DNA of 48,483 nt from Dicyema japonicum. Its lineage: Eukaryota > Dicyemida > Rhombozoa > Dicyemidae. The stretch's first letter is position 1; each line of letters starts with the position of its first letter. A program made the position numbers and the translations under genes. The stretch covers positions 6,981 to 55,463 of the forward strand of contig RDEW01000125.1 in NCBI GenBank assembly GCA_011109175.1, in the 5' to 3' direction. Below the pieces are notes generated by a model. The model searched no databases, was not told the origin of the DNA, and saw nothing but the letters and a program-made list of their open reading frames with translations. Positions 11,201-21,600 of this stretch are shown here, piece after piece.

Positions 11201-12629
11201 CGATTTGCAAGGAAATGCGCTTAATCAGCCAGCTTCTTTCTCTCCTATCGTTGTTCTTCTTCGCGATGAGCGAGCCGATCCTGTTTAGCAGGGTTCCGGG
11301 TGGGAGTTAAAGATACCCTGATAAATAGGAAGTTGTTTTGAGAGATAATTGCAGGAATTGGCGACAATTTTCCATTCACGATGCACCGATGCTGAATGAG
11401 TCCATAAATTGGCACAGGACGAACTAAATCGAACTTAATTGTATGGGTTATCAACAGAAAGCAGCAATATCTAATCGACAGGGGTAAGAAATACTCCAAT
11501 CAACCATGTCACTTCTAATTCAGTCCCTGGCCCATTCCTATTCAAATGACGTTCAAATCTTCAAATCAACTGCAGTGCGTGTGATTGAACACCAGTATTT
11601 CTCATTCATTTCCATATTATGACGTCGAGTGATTTTTTTACTGAAGTCTTATGATTATTGATTTGTTTATATCAAAGTACTTTTTTAGATAAAAGATAAG
11701 TCACTTATTTTCGCAGAACTTAAGGATTACTTCGACCAGGCTGTCAAAATAAGGAGTTTCAAGAACTTTGATGGCGTACTTCAAATTTCATTACCTCCAC
11801 TGCATGAAAACGCTTTTGATGAATAATGTCTGTCATTACAATAGTTATAGACTAAGATTTATTCTTATATCAATTTTTCAGATTGATTTGCTTTCTAAAA
11901 AAGTTCCGTGCAATTGCCGTCGAAACAGCTGGAATTATAAGCGGGAAATTTTTTCACTTCCAAGATTACATAACCTCTATTCATTATAACACAACAGTTT
12001 AAACCACGTAGTTTTTCATCGATTTAAATTTTCAATAGAACCGATCAGTGATAATTTTTTTTTGAACAAATTAAATAGGTTTTATTATCAAATGAATAAA
12101 AATTAAATTAAGGCATCTGAATGGCCATACTATTTCCCCTAACAATAGCCAACGAGATACGTTCTCGGAACCAACCAGTCTCTCGCGGATCCTTGGTCAC
12201 AGCTAATTGAACCGTGGAATCAATAATTTCCTAATGTTAGAGAGGTTGATGGAATTCGTGATAAGCACAGTATAAAATTCAGATGTCATTTTCGTGAAGG
12301 CTATTTACTTGAATTTGATTCATTAACATTTTTGACGAGAACGAGTCTTGAGGAAGGCTATTAGGTATACATTGTTAATAAAGGTTTCATTCAAAAATAG
12401 CTGATCAACTTTGTCTCATCTGTGTACCCTAGCAGTAATCAAACTCTTCTGGCTATAACTTTTGATTCCCTTATGACTTTTGAATGAACGAAACCTAAAT
12501 TTCATCAAATCACTTTGGAAACTATAAGAATAATTCAATTCACTGCTAAGTTCTTTATATAACCAACATGTTGAATCAACCATCAGCTACTGTTGCGCTG
12601 CATGAGAGAATAATTTTGCCAAACCTAGA
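11201..12629. other. No recognisable gene
   Basis: A minus-strand open frame of 84 codons at 11,245-11,499 has no recognised motif. The rest is AT-rich with no supported feature. Confidence 0.35.
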
Positions 12630-12840
12630 TAACCCCAGATATACTTGAAAGAGGTTTATCCAGTTCTCCCGGTCTGAGTGGACGCATCTTTTTCAATCAT
12701 CAAATCCATCAATTCCCACCATTGTCTGAAACCTTTCAGTAAACTTGAAAGAGAGGGATCCTTTTTGGAAGTCAACCAGATGCCGTGTGCCTCCAAGTCA
12801 GGTGGATCGCATGACGTCTGATCGAATACTTTATCTACCA
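12630..12840 (-). mobile_element. Short LINE deletion derivative, copy 2
   Basis: On the minus strand this copy has CGTCATGCGATCCACCTG, matching CGTCATGTGATCCACCTG in the 338-bp element at 19,142-19,479. It then reads through AAAAAGGATC and a GGTTTC block. It ends with GGATAAAC and GTATATCT, which pair as a 3' stem (one mismatch, one wobble), followed by GGGGTTATC. The 5' end and target duplication were not found. The open frame here (SCDPPDLEAHGIWLTSKKDP) corresponds to the leader peptide of the 2A-bearing LINE at 27.5 kb. Confidence 0.55.
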
Positions 12841-13534
12841 AATGCCGTCGTCAGCGATTCATCGCTCTTACCAGGATGTCTCCGTGACTCAGACGCAAGC
12901 GAAAATAGAAGAACAATAAGTTAAGAAGACCTTGGAATTATTATCTCAAATTTTGTCGAGGTCCATTATTGATAGCAGGAGGGCAAATGGAAAAAGGAGT
13001 TCCTAGAGGGGCTTTATTTACCACTTGTCGTGTCTATAAACAGAAGCATCATGCCGTAGTTCATCGAATTTAAATTCTCCGTTGTCAAATTGTAATTCCA
13101 TGAAGGTCCAAAGTAATTTTAAAAATTAGCAGACGATCCATTAAGAATCTAATTGTCCATTGAATCGAGAAATGTGGACATTGAACGTAAAGCTAGGACC
13201 CCACCCTCCGTGGAAGATATCCGAAATCATCGTTTTGAATCTATCTCGCCATTGGATTGAGTTTCAACGATCACCAATTAAAGAGAAAGCAGACGAACTG
13301 TGACATTTTCACAACGTGGCATTTCATGAGTTTTATTAGCATCATGTAGCCCTGAAGACGCGTCTCACACCTCTAATTGTTTATCATCTACAAAATTATC
13401 AGTAAAAGGACCCTAGGATTTGTTTGCAAACAATCAGACATAATCGTAACCACAAAACCCAAAGTTTAAAAAAATTAAATATATTATAAATAAATTAATT
13501 TAAATTGGCGGCATATACAACAACAACCCCTTAA
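12841..13534. other. No recognisable gene
   Basis: No open frame or motif supported. Confidence 0.4.
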
Positions 13535-13690
13535 GATTGGGACGATCTAGATATGCTACGGAACATGGCAACGGATCGAAAAAGATGGGGGACGTTAATT
13601 AGATTGTTAACTTTTCGTGTTGCACATGCTTTGTCATGATCTTGGCATCGCGCACGTGCCTATAATAATAATATACAACAACAACGTTGG
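13535..13690 (+). mobile_element. RTE-like LINE 3' fragment (family 2)
   Basis: DLDMLRNMATDRKRWGTLIR is followed by RVAHALS and then a TAATAATAATA/CAACAACAAC simple tail. The motif 'A.DR..W' near the C-terminus followed by a short tandem-repeat tail is typical of RTE-like LINEs. A second copy of this family lies at 20,060-20,260. It is distinct from the RTE copies at 17.2 and 26.3 kb, whose tail unit is TATGT. Confidence 0.55.
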
Positions 13691-13761
13691 TTATGAAAGT
13701 AAACTTGGTGATCTATATGAGAGATGTCTCAGATATGATTTTCTTATTTCCACGTTGAAGC

Positions 13762-13930
13762 AAAGATCAAATAAAGTGGAACAATCATGTTTATTAATAG
13801 ATTGAGTAAGTCGGACAAGAACGAAGCGGAAAATTTTCTTTATTGATCAGACTTTGTATAAGAATCCTGAGAAATTTATAGTAAGTACCCCAAGAAACAA
13901 AGGTCTATGAAACTGATGACAGCGAAGATT
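13762..13930 (+). repeat. Dispersed 170-bp repeat, copy 1
   Basis: Matches 18,123-18,292 in the same orientation. Shared strings include GATCAAATAAAGTGGAACAA, CATGTTTATTAAT and GTCTATGAAACTGATGACAG. In each copy a frame opens MFIN ... SDK.EA and is later interrupted, so the repeat was probably coding. It is not recognised. Confidence 0.75.
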
Positions 13931-14599
13931 GTTGAAATTGTGGTTCAAGCACTGACATATGCAGCAAAATAGTAAATTTATTCTTCACAAAAAATATAAA
14001 CAAATCAAATAATGGAGAATACATATTACGTTAGAAAAATGTATATTAACAAGAATAAGGTCGTCAGTTTTGTGAACAGTTTGGAATCTCCAAGTGAATC
14101 TTTCAAACTTAACAATCAGGTTGTTTTGGGATATCAGATGATCAAGCATTATCGTTGAACATTTTGGATGCTATAAAATTGTTTTTGTAAACAGAACATC
14201 GAAACTGCAACCCTCCATTCTGGCAAACTACTGTAGGGTATGTGTCCTAAATTACAGTCAAGAAAACAACCAGAATGAGGATGTTCGAAACGACAGTGAA
14301 GCCAAGGGAAGACTAAAGATGCAGGACCAAGCTGTTTAGTGACCGAAGACGATGAAATTCAAAAGAACAATACTAAAAAGAAATAATGCACAAAAAAAAC
14401 AACCAAGTACAACGGGATTTTTTGAATTAACAATTCAAATATACAGAAAAAGAAAAAAGAGTTACAGATAGCTCGTAACGATATTTTGACGAAAATAAAA
14501 AAAATCAAAAATATCACGTAAAAAATGGAAAATGAAATCAAAAATAGAAAAGTGGAACCAAAATGTTCAAATCATCCGTCTTTTTAATAAAAAAATAAA
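13931..14599. other. Coding-like scraps, unrecognised
   Basis: After the repeat at 13,762-13,930, plus-strand frames stay partly open (for example MENTYYVRKMYINKNKVVSF at 14,012) but with stops. The lysine-rich composition may only reflect AT-rich DNA. It could be the continuation of the same unknown element. Confidence 0.25.
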
Positions 14600-14735
14600 T
14601 GGATAACATAAATATTTGTGACCAACTCGGACGAACAGTGACCAGTGATACTGACAAGGTGAATATAGTTTCTGCCTATGATATCTTTCACAATTTCAAC
14701 TTTACATTAAAACTCACACAAATATAATCAACAAA
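14600..14735 (+). mobile_element. Non-LTR pre-RT linker fragment, second copy
   Basis: MDNINICDQLGRTVTSD, then a short run and HNFNFT, aligns with VHDELGRTI ... FNFES at 234-345. It is the same degenerate linker type and is cut off before any RT motif. The AT-rich DNA from 14,736 to 15,603 holds nothing I recognise. Confidence 0.3.
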
Positions 14736-15603
14736 AATTGAATGCCTTTAGAAAAATTATCAATTCCATTAGAAAAAAAGTATAAGTATACATAATTTCT
14801 TCATAGTTAAAAGCAACACAGTTAAATTATAAATCAAAGATTTAATTGATAAAGGTTTGATAAATCCTGCACTTTCAATAATGAAGAAATATTAATATAA
14901 ACAAATATTATTTTATCTTATTTAAAATATAAGAATATATAAAAATATAAAGCGTACGCCCACAAGGAGCAATGATAACGTTTATGTAATAAATTATTGA
15001 TGATGGTTGACCATATTAAAATATATATTTTAATTAATATAATTAAATAAATTATTTTATTAATTTGAGTCATTATTGTGGCTATTGTTAATTTTGTATG
15101 TTTGTCAATTCACTAATAGATAGTACCGGTTTCATTTGATCCATAGAAAATTTAAATATATATAAAACAAGAAATACATTTTTTTATCTATACTCAGACA
15201 GAGAAATCTAAGAATTTCGGGACTCTCATGTATTTCTCCTCTTTTTTTCTAAACATATGAAAGACTTTCAGTCGAAAAGTAGATTTAAAGGCATTTTTAA
15301 TGTCAAGGATCCAGTTCTAACAAGAATTTGTATCCACCTTGTACAATCAGCTCCTAAAACTGACGGTGAAGCACGTCTGTGACTCCTGGGTTTATGTAGT
15401 CACAGTTTATATTTATGACAATATAAATTCTTCAGAAGGAATTTTTCAATCAAACTGTCCTACTTAATTCTTCTCTCTCCTTTTTGACCAGTTTGCAATC
15501 CAATATACTGGGTCTGTTTTCTTTAGTCTCTTCTATGTTGAATGATTTTTCTTTCGATCAGAGATAAAAATTAAAAAGGTATAGCAGAATACAAGTAAAG
15601 AAC

Positions 15604-15815
15604 GTGTTTGACGAGAATACAATCCACAGTGGTGTTGCTCTTCGGATTGGCCTTGTCGTTGCTTGGAACACCGATGTCGATGTTGTGGCATGGTTGACAA
15701 GAAAGGACTACACCCGCTGTCATGAAGATGGAACCCCGGAGATTCCCTCTGAGATCTATCGAAGACTCCGTGTTTATGATCTTCGAAATTTTTTACAACA
15801 ACAGGATGTTTAAAC
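15604..15815 (+). mobile_element. PHD-finger LINE: endonuclease zinc-motif fragment
   Basis: In the third forward frame the sequence reads EHRCRCCGMVDKKGLHPLS at 15,665-15,721, the C-x-C ... H-x-L-S motif that precedes the R2-like endonuclease in the PHD-LINE family (compare EHQCRCGGIFDAKGLHPLSC at 38.8 kb). The frame just before it (GVALRIGLVVA) matches the IAQRLRVDV segment of that copy. Only about 200 bp remain. The long frame on the opposite strand here is a shadow. Confidence 0.65.
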
Positions 15816-16501
15816 GTAATGAGACACGTTCCGGAACAGGATGTGCTCACCCACAGTTCTCATAATTGACAACTCATTGGTCATATCGAGGAAGACATAG
15901 TTACCCCTCTTAATTGACATAATTATAAACCAATGTTTTGATGTTTACATCATTAATAAATTGTGTGGAGAACCAAGATGAGTGAGAGGTTGCCCACATC
16001 GATGCTGTGACTAATATCGAGCGGTTTTGTCTGCGATGACGTACAATGATTACAAATAAACTCGGTTTTTGAAAGTTTTTGAAAGTTTTTGTAAAAAATA
16101 GAAGCATAATGCTGTGATTCTCAACCGTGGTGCATGTGCACCATTTTTGGTACATGGAAAAAAATTGGTACATGGTATTATTTTTTAAATATTTTTTATT
16201 ATTAGTAATTAGTTCATTACGATGGTTAACCATTATCATTTGATACCTATAAATACTCATGTCAATCACATGTCTGGTGGTAATTCTCGTACTCTTCGGA
16301 TTTATCGTAAAGATTATCTGAAATATGGATTTATCTCTTCCAGTGGAGACAAATCTAAGCCTTTTTGCATAATCAGCAAAAATTCTTTGGCCAATAGTTC
16401 TATGAAATTGTCAAGATTAGCACACCATTTGAGGACTAGACATCCAAAACTACCCTTCAAAAGTTAATCACTCATCATGCTCTTGCACGAAAAAGTATTC
16501 A

Positions 16502-16844
16502 TTTTAACCTATTTCATAGATAAGTTACTTGTATCCTACGAAATTGCCCAAATCGTTGCTAAAAATAATGCTACCCATGTTTCGGGTGAATTGTTAATAA
16601 TACCTTTTATCGCAGTTGTTCTACAAGATATGTAGGGACATAATCTATCTGAATTTATTGGTATTTTTATCNCCTTTTAACCTATTTCATAGATGGGTTA
16701 CTTGCATCCTACAAAATTGCCCATATCGTTGCTAAAAATAATGCTACCCATGTTTCGGGTGAATTGTTAATAATACCTTCTATCGCAGTTGTTTTACAAG
16801 ATATGTTGGGACATAATCCATCTGAATTTATTGGTATTTTTATC
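16502..16844 (+). repeat. 170-bp tandem duplication around an N
   Basis: 16,502-16,671 and 16,675-16,844 are the same length and about 94-95% identical by eye (nine differences counted). They are joined by NCC at 16,672-16,674. Both encode the same transposase segment (AQIVAKNNATH). The first copy has a TAG inside it where the second reads through. The undetermined base at the junction raises the chance of an assembly join between two alleles or copies. Confidence 0.85.
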
Positions 16845-17152
16845 ATTATTATTTTTTATAGAAATTAAATATAATTATTCTTACAAAATTTTGTTTGAAA
16901 ACTAGGATTTGTCTACCTTTTGGCAAAAAAAGGCAAATATCCAAAGATTTGGGAACAAATAATTAAAATTTTATTATGTTTTCCAACGACATATCTTGTG
17001 GAATCAGGATTCATCGTAGTAAACAGGATATTGAGCGATGAACGTAACAAGTTTGATATCTGTTCACGATGAGATGCCAGATTATTTTTAACACGCTTGG
17101 ACCCTGATATTCAGAAACTAATTAAAATGCATGAAAACCAAAACTCTCATTA

Positions 17153-17715
17153 TGTTATGTTATGTTGTCCAATTTAGTCGTGTCCGACGCTTGGAGATCT
17201 CATGAACGAGTTTCCTCCACTCTCCCCGATCCGTTGCAATTTGGAGTAGCCTTGATATAAGCATTCCCGTGACGTCTTCCACAGTGGATAGCCACCGAGT
17301 CCTTGGTCGGCCAGGTCTTCTCCTCCCAGTAATATTGCTCAGCATAATGGTTCTTTCCAGTGAATCAGAGCGGACAACATGCCCAAAGAACGCCAATCTG
17401 TGTTTTACGATTCTTCCCTTTAGCGAAATGTCAATCTCTACCCGTTTGAGTACATTGATGGTTGTTACTTTGGAGGTCCAAGGGATTCTTAGTAACCTCC
17501 TCCAGCACCACAGCTCAAAAGCATTAATTCTTCGCCTATCCGCCTTTTTCAATGTCCATGATTCTGCGCCGTATAAAAACCGGGAACACGATTGCACTAA
17601 CTAATCTGCATTTGGTCCTTAAGGAAATATCTTTGTTTTTCCAAATTCTATTCATTCTCTGGAAGGTGTCTCGTCCATGGCAATTCGCCTCTTGATTAGG
17701 CCTCCGTCACCAAGG
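17153..17715 (-). mobile_element. RTE-like LINE, 5'-truncated, nested in hAT
   Basis: The minus-strand frame 17,597-17,160 contains LYGAESWTLKKADRRRINAF, WCWRRLLRIPWTSKV, LAFFGHVVRSDSLE and GRRRPGRPRTRW, then ATDRGEWRKLVHE. This is the thumb-to-C-terminus of an RTE-like reverse transcriptase. Upstream frames (GLIKRRIAM, RMNRIWKNKDISLRTKCRL) extend it to about 17,715. The 3' end is a run of ATGTT/AACAT units, as is usual for RTE. Flanks CTCTCATTA (17,144-17,152) and CTCTCGTTA (17,716-17,724) look like a 9-bp target duplication with one change. The insertion falls on the hAT transposase stop codon. Confidence 0.8.
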
Positions 17716-18122
17716 CTCTCGTTAAATAGTTAAAAAAAGATTTTAAGTCCCTAAATTTAATTAAAAGAATTAAATAAATCTTTGTTTCTTTGGTACACGA
17801 AATAACTTGGTTTGGTAGACCAAAAAAAAGGTTGAGAATCACTGGCATAATGCATGGTTAAATTCAATTCTGGTTCACCATAGACTTATGTCACTTGTTG
17901 ATCTCTTGAGCATTCAATAGAATTCCAGACCTTTTCAAAGAGGGGTTTCTCGTGTGGACTTTCTAAACAAATGGGTGTTACTTTTTTGGCAAAGGAAACT
18001 TGAGCATCGTATAGAACAAGTTTTGTAATTCCGATTGACTATTTGATAATTTGTTTTCCAGTCTCTTCTTGTTCAATCTATAAACTGCAAAAAATCCTCT
18101 TCAGAGCGATAAACGAGTGAAC

Positions 18123-18292
18123 AAGGATCAAATAAAGTGGAACAACCATGTTTATTAATGTCTCGAGTGACTCGGACAAGAAAGAAGCGGGAAAATTTTT
18201 CTTTATTGATCAAACTTTGTAATTAGTTATCCCAAGAATTTGTAATAAGCATTCCCGAAGAAACGAAAGTCTATGAAACTGATGACAGCAAG
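18123..18292 (+). repeat. Dispersed 170-bp repeat, copy 2
   Basis: Partner of 13,762-13,930. Here the frame MFINVSSDSDKKEAGKFFF is longer, and a later frame reads FVISIPEETKVYETDDSKE, suggesting that the repeat derives from a coding sequence. Not recognised. Confidence 0.75.
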
Positions 18293-18539
18293 GAAAGCTT
18301 TTTTTTTTAATTTGTTAAAATTTTAATTAAAAATAGTTACTTGTAGTGTTTCTTAATCAATAGGGTCACTTTTTCAATCAATAGAGTAAAAAACAGGCAG
18401 TTAGTTGACTAAACAATGCAACAAACAACACGGCAAGAATGAATATGATCATTATAGCTAGATTTATTAAGTCTAGTCAAATTTTGATTTAACTAAATTA
18501 ATATTAATTTATTTCTAAATATTGTTTTTAGCATAAGGC

Positions 18540-18850
18540 GAACCTTTTAATACATCAATATCAAAAATTTTGGAATAGCTAATTCTTGAACTATTCAAAC
18601 CATACCTTCCTGATGCACTTTTTCAACACGGATTCAGTAAAGGGCACTCCACAGCATTGCATCTTACTTGCCTTACAAATTTCATCAAGGATGGCCTAAA
18701 ACGCAAACCTCATCAGAAGTCACTGATGTGCTCCATAGATGTAGAAAAACTTTCGACACTGTCCCAAGAAAGCTTTTGATAAGGAAGATCTTTACGTCAA
18801 AAATTCCAAACAACCTGAAAGTCTGGATTGGTAGTTTCCTATATGGNTAT
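18540..18850 (+). mobile_element. Jockey/CR1-like LINE RT fragment (fingers to motif A)
   Basis: Frame 3 reads SISKILE, then LFQHGFSKGHSTALHL and NFIKDGLKRKPHQKSL, then CSIDVEK. After a one-base shift it continues FDTVPRKLLIRKIF and PNNLKVWIGSFLY. These are the RT motifs 'ISKI.E', 'Q.GFR.G.ST' and motif A '(L/I)D..KAFD.V', from the RT fingers and first palm strand. The Ala of 'AFD' is lost. An undetermined base at 18,847 marks the right edge, after which the sequence is unrelated. Confidence 0.8.
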
Positions 18851-19094
18851 TTTTGACACCCTTTTTCCTTTTATGGGTGGGCTGGTTATTAGCGACAAGT
18901 AACAGGAACTCGAAATTACATCCTGGATCTGAACTTAGAAGCGATTAATACACGAATCTTATGCTCAATTTCACCACGCGGTCATTATATTTTAATAAAT
19001 CTATTATATTTTAATATATTTTCTTAAATCGAAATCAAACTAAAAAATATTTTCTAAACAGAAAAAACTCTTAACAGAAATTTTTGTGACAATT

Positions 19095-19530
19095 TCCAAA
19101 AAGGCAACGAATTGGTATCGCAGTTGTCCGCGGAAACGCTTTAATATAATTTATTAACCCCGGATACACCGAGAAAAAAGTTAAAGTAAGCAACTAATTA
19201 AGTGTATCCAGTTTCCACTTCTACAGAAACAGAGTCCAGCCGGAATCAGCATAAAAAGGTAAGACGTCCATTACATGCAGTTGTGGAAACCCCTCCAGTG
19301 GAGTGGGGAAGAGCATATGATCCTTTTTCGTGCCGGCCTGGCACTGGGCGTCACCTAGACAGGTGGATCACATGACGCCACTCTAATAGGAAGAGAGAGG
19401 AGGAACAGACAAGGCAAGCAGAAAACTTCAACCTTGTTAACCACGCAGCACCACATGGCTCCACGCGGCTATAAAAATGGCGGAAACGCTTACCCCCATA
19501 GTTAATAAATAATATTTTATGTTAATAATT
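19095..19530 (+). mobile_element. PHD-finger LINE 3' tail, interrupted
   Basis: IGIAVVRGNA at 19,111-19,140 is the C-terminal string of the PHD-LINE family (IGIAVVRGNVYSV at 38.3 and 22.9 kb). The tail resumes at 19,480 with GCGGAAACGCTTACCCCCAT followed by AGTTAATAAATAATATTTTA, the same 3' end as at 38,219-38,245. The 12 bases GCGGAAACGCTT appear on both sides (19,130-19,141 and 19,480-19,491), so the tail was split by insertion of the element at 19,142-19,479. Confidence 0.75.
19142..19479 (-). mobile_element. 338-bp LINE-derived nonautonomous element with 12-bp TSD
   Basis: Flanked by the perfect direct repeat GCGGAAACGCTT (19,130-19,141 and 19,480-19,491). On the minus strand the 5' two-thirds match the leader of the 2A-bearing LINE at 27,480-27,620: GTGGCGTCATGTG, then CACGAAAA, then CTTCCCC and GGTTTCCACAACT. 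The last third matches the 3' end of the LINE copy at 29,612: GGATAC..CTTAATTAG, a hairpin, then CGGGGTTAATAAA. It thus joins the two ends of an autonomous LINE and lacks endonuclease and RT. The hairpin is GGATACAC/GTGTATCC at 19,162-19,169 and 19,202-19,209. A related copy is at 12,630-12,840. Confidence 0.75.
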
Positions 19531-20059
19531 TTTTCACATTTTTAAATGTAGTTGTAGAATTTATTATATCGATATTTTTTAATAAAATAGGTTTAAATTC
19601 GGGCCTCGAAGACATCAAAAGACAATAAAATATATAAATGACCATGAGTGATTTATTCTAATCGCTTTTTTCATATTTCAATAAAACTCCACTTGGAAAG
19701 GACACGCACTTTATTTTAAGAGAGAATAAAGAGTTGCTAATTAATCTTAGGGATGAAGAATGTTCTTAGCCAAATCAACCAAGAAGTTTGAACAACCATA
19801 CAAATGTCAAGTAACCTGAAGTTTGTTTTACCAAAAACCTTTAACATTGAAGCTTGACAGCTGCTAAACAAATCAAAGAAAAAAGTTATAAGCTCTTAAT
19901 GCAGTTTTCTTCGTAACAGAGAGGCTGAGTTAGTTGTTCTTACCTTCGCAGTGGAGATGGGCATTTGATAGTAAATTAGAAATCAGGAATATTCTTAAGT
20001 GAGGTTTTCAAAGTTATAATAACCCGAGACAAAAGATTCAAAACAGGATTACCTTCACA
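19531..20059. other. No recognisable gene
   Basis: AT-rich spacer; no feature supported. Confidence 0.45.
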
Positions 20060-20260
20060 GTGATCCTCGGTGGGATTTTCCAATGTTCGGGAGACGCCTC
20101 AGAGAGAAGAAGGATCTGATGGATTACAGAAGCTTGCTTATGAAAGGGGAAAGCGGAGGAAGATGACTTTGTTGTTAGTTTCTCGGGTTACACATGCCTT
20201 GTCATTACAATGGAAAGGGGAGAGTGCTAAATAATAATAATAAATATAAATGATAATCCT
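20060..20260 (+). mobile_element. RTE-like LINE 3' fragment (family 2), second copy
   Basis: Frames contain WDFPMFGRRLREKKD, then KLAYERGKRRKM and LLVSRVTHALSLQW, followed by AATAATAATAAATA. The R(V)(T/A)HALS string and the short tandem tail match the copy at 13,535-13,690. It is 5'-truncated and frameshifted. Confidence 0.5.
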
Positions 20261-20479
20261 CATATATAAATGTAATTCGTTTGAAATTTTTTGTGTTCTG
20301 TTGTTTTTGCCAATTTTATTTTATTTTTCTTTGTATTGTTATAAATTTTCTTAAAATTATATTATTGGATTCATCAACCGAATTACATTTTACTTGAGGA
20401 TTCTCATTTATATTATTATTATGATTTTTGTGGCCGCGTGTGGTGCTATGCGAAAAATTATTTTCCTTCCTCCGATGGC

Positions 20480-20665
20480 GTCATTGGATCAACTTTACTG
20501 GGAAGACGCCCAATGCCTGGTCGGCATAGAGAGGATAAACTATTCTTCTCCTGGGTGCCAATTTTGTTACCTGGAGACAAGTTCCGGAACTCTGGAACGA
20601 GTCAGGAGCAAGGAGTTAGTTAGTTTGGTTACCCTTTGTCTTTGGAATAATTTTAATTTAATTTA
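20480..20665 (+). mobile_element. LINE 3'-end fragment
   Basis: About 140 bp are shared with the minus strand at 44,812-44,975: AACTTTGTTACCTGG or ATTTTGTTACCTGG, GACAAGTTC, then TTGGTTACCCTT.GTCTTTGGAA and AATTTTAATTT. In one frame both give LLPGDKF and GYP.SLE. The end of the LINE at 10,340-11,200 (SFGLPWSWV) is similar, so this is most likely the 3' end of that family. The string GTTAGTTAGTTTGGTTACC lies at 20,613-20,631. Confidence 0.55.
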
Positions 20666-20759
20666 TTAATAACGGTGCTGTTATCTTAACAGGCTTATGG
20701 AATTCTTGCTGAACGTAACGTCTGATGACAACAGAACTGAAAGTCGTTGGTTTAAATTT

Positions 20760-21600
20760 ATAGATGGAGTTTCAGCGAAGGTCAATTCTCGTCAAACGTA
20801 TATTACCTATAGACAACCACCATATTTGGACTAACATCTACCCACTCAAAATCAGCGTCCTATTGAACCTTCTCTCGTCGAAAAGTTGCAACACATTCCA
20901 TACAAATTTTCAAATGCAGAAGTAGCAAAATTCTATTAAAGAATGAATATCAATAATGCTTTCAATAGTGTAGGAAATAACAACATTCTGGAAGCTTCTA
21001 TGGAAAGATGCTCAATTTTTTTACGCGGATTAGAATCCGCCTTTCTCTTTGAAGAATATGAATTTTCTCGTCAGCAAAGTTACCCCTCGGACTACTTCTT
21101 CTTTATCTAACCATCTAAAAATCACTAAACTTCTTTATCCGCTTCAATCTATGGTACCTCGGAGGACTTCAAAATACTGTCTTTCTAGAAACATCAATTC
21201 TTGCAATGTTCAAAGTTGGGTTTGATTGAATAAGAAGTAAATGCGAAATTTCTACTCGTGCTCTTATGAGGAATATTTATTATCATTTCTGTGTCATTAA
21301 TCAGCTTCTCTAAAAATTAGGATCAGCTGTGAAGTACTACCATCCAACAAGCCTTTATAGGATGAACTCAACGTGCTACCACGTGGACTCTCATCTCTCC
21401 TCTTTTGACTTTTCAATGCTTTCAAAGCCAGTCCTGTTATNAAACGGTGGGGAGACAACCCAGTAACCCCCAAGGAAATAGACGAACACTATAAAAGACA
21501 CTATATTTGCAGCATAGCCCGTATAAAGTTGGGAAATCCTGGAGGTTGAATACTAGGACAACGTGAAAGTGGAATTATGTCTCTGACGCAAAAGAGGGTT
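20760..21600 (+). pseudogene. Decayed protein-coding region, unrecognised
   Basis: Plus-strand frames read FIDGVSAKVNSRQTYITYRQ, PSLVEKLQHIPYKFSNAEV, then RGLESAFLFEEYEFSRQQSY, and after a frame change TTSSLSNHLKITKLLYPLQS and VPRRTSKYC. Composition is protein-like over 400 bp, with stops and frame changes. The LYPLQ ... P.RTSKYC stretch has a faint likeness to the C-terminal part of dynactin p62 (subunit 4), but this is too weak to name. An undetermined base lies at 21,441. The DNA from 21,601 to 22,254 is AT-rich and holds nothing I recognise. Confidence 0.3.

Larger units (their letters stand above)
16112..17844 (+). mobile_element. hAT transposon relic with TIRs and 8-bp TSD
   Basis: The ends are CTGTGATTCTCAACC (16,112-16,126) and, inverted, CAGTGATTCTCAACC (17,830-17,844). 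They are flanked by the direct 8-bp duplication GCATAATG at 16,104-16,111 and 17,845-17,852. Eight-bp duplications and CAGTG-type ends are diagnostic of hAT. Inside are a BED-type finger (16,258-16,467: KDYLKYGF, SMKLSRLAHHLRTRHPKL, with the second Cys replaced by Ser), a block with AQIVAKNNATHVSGELLIIP, and the C-terminal dimerisation region FPTTYLVESGF ... NRILSDERNKFDIC (16,978-17,080). The transposase is of ZBED/SCAND3-like type. The central catalytic part is deleted, a 170-bp internal duplication is present, and an RTE sits at the transposase C-terminus. Confidence 0.9.

Noticed and set aside
15533-15850. 105-codon minus-strand open frame as a gene
   Set aside because: The opposite strand carries the PHD-LINE zinc motif (EHRCRCCGMVDKKGLHPLS), so the minus frame is a shadow.
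13762-18292. LTR pair flanking an LTR retrotransposon
   Set aside because: The two repeats are coding-like, lack TG...CA ends and flanking duplications, and the DNA between them is hAT, RTE and PHD-LINE fragments with no gag-pol.
20760-21300. Dynactin p62 gene
   Set aside because: The likeness rests on about 15 residues around VPRRTSKYC; it is too weak to name a gene.
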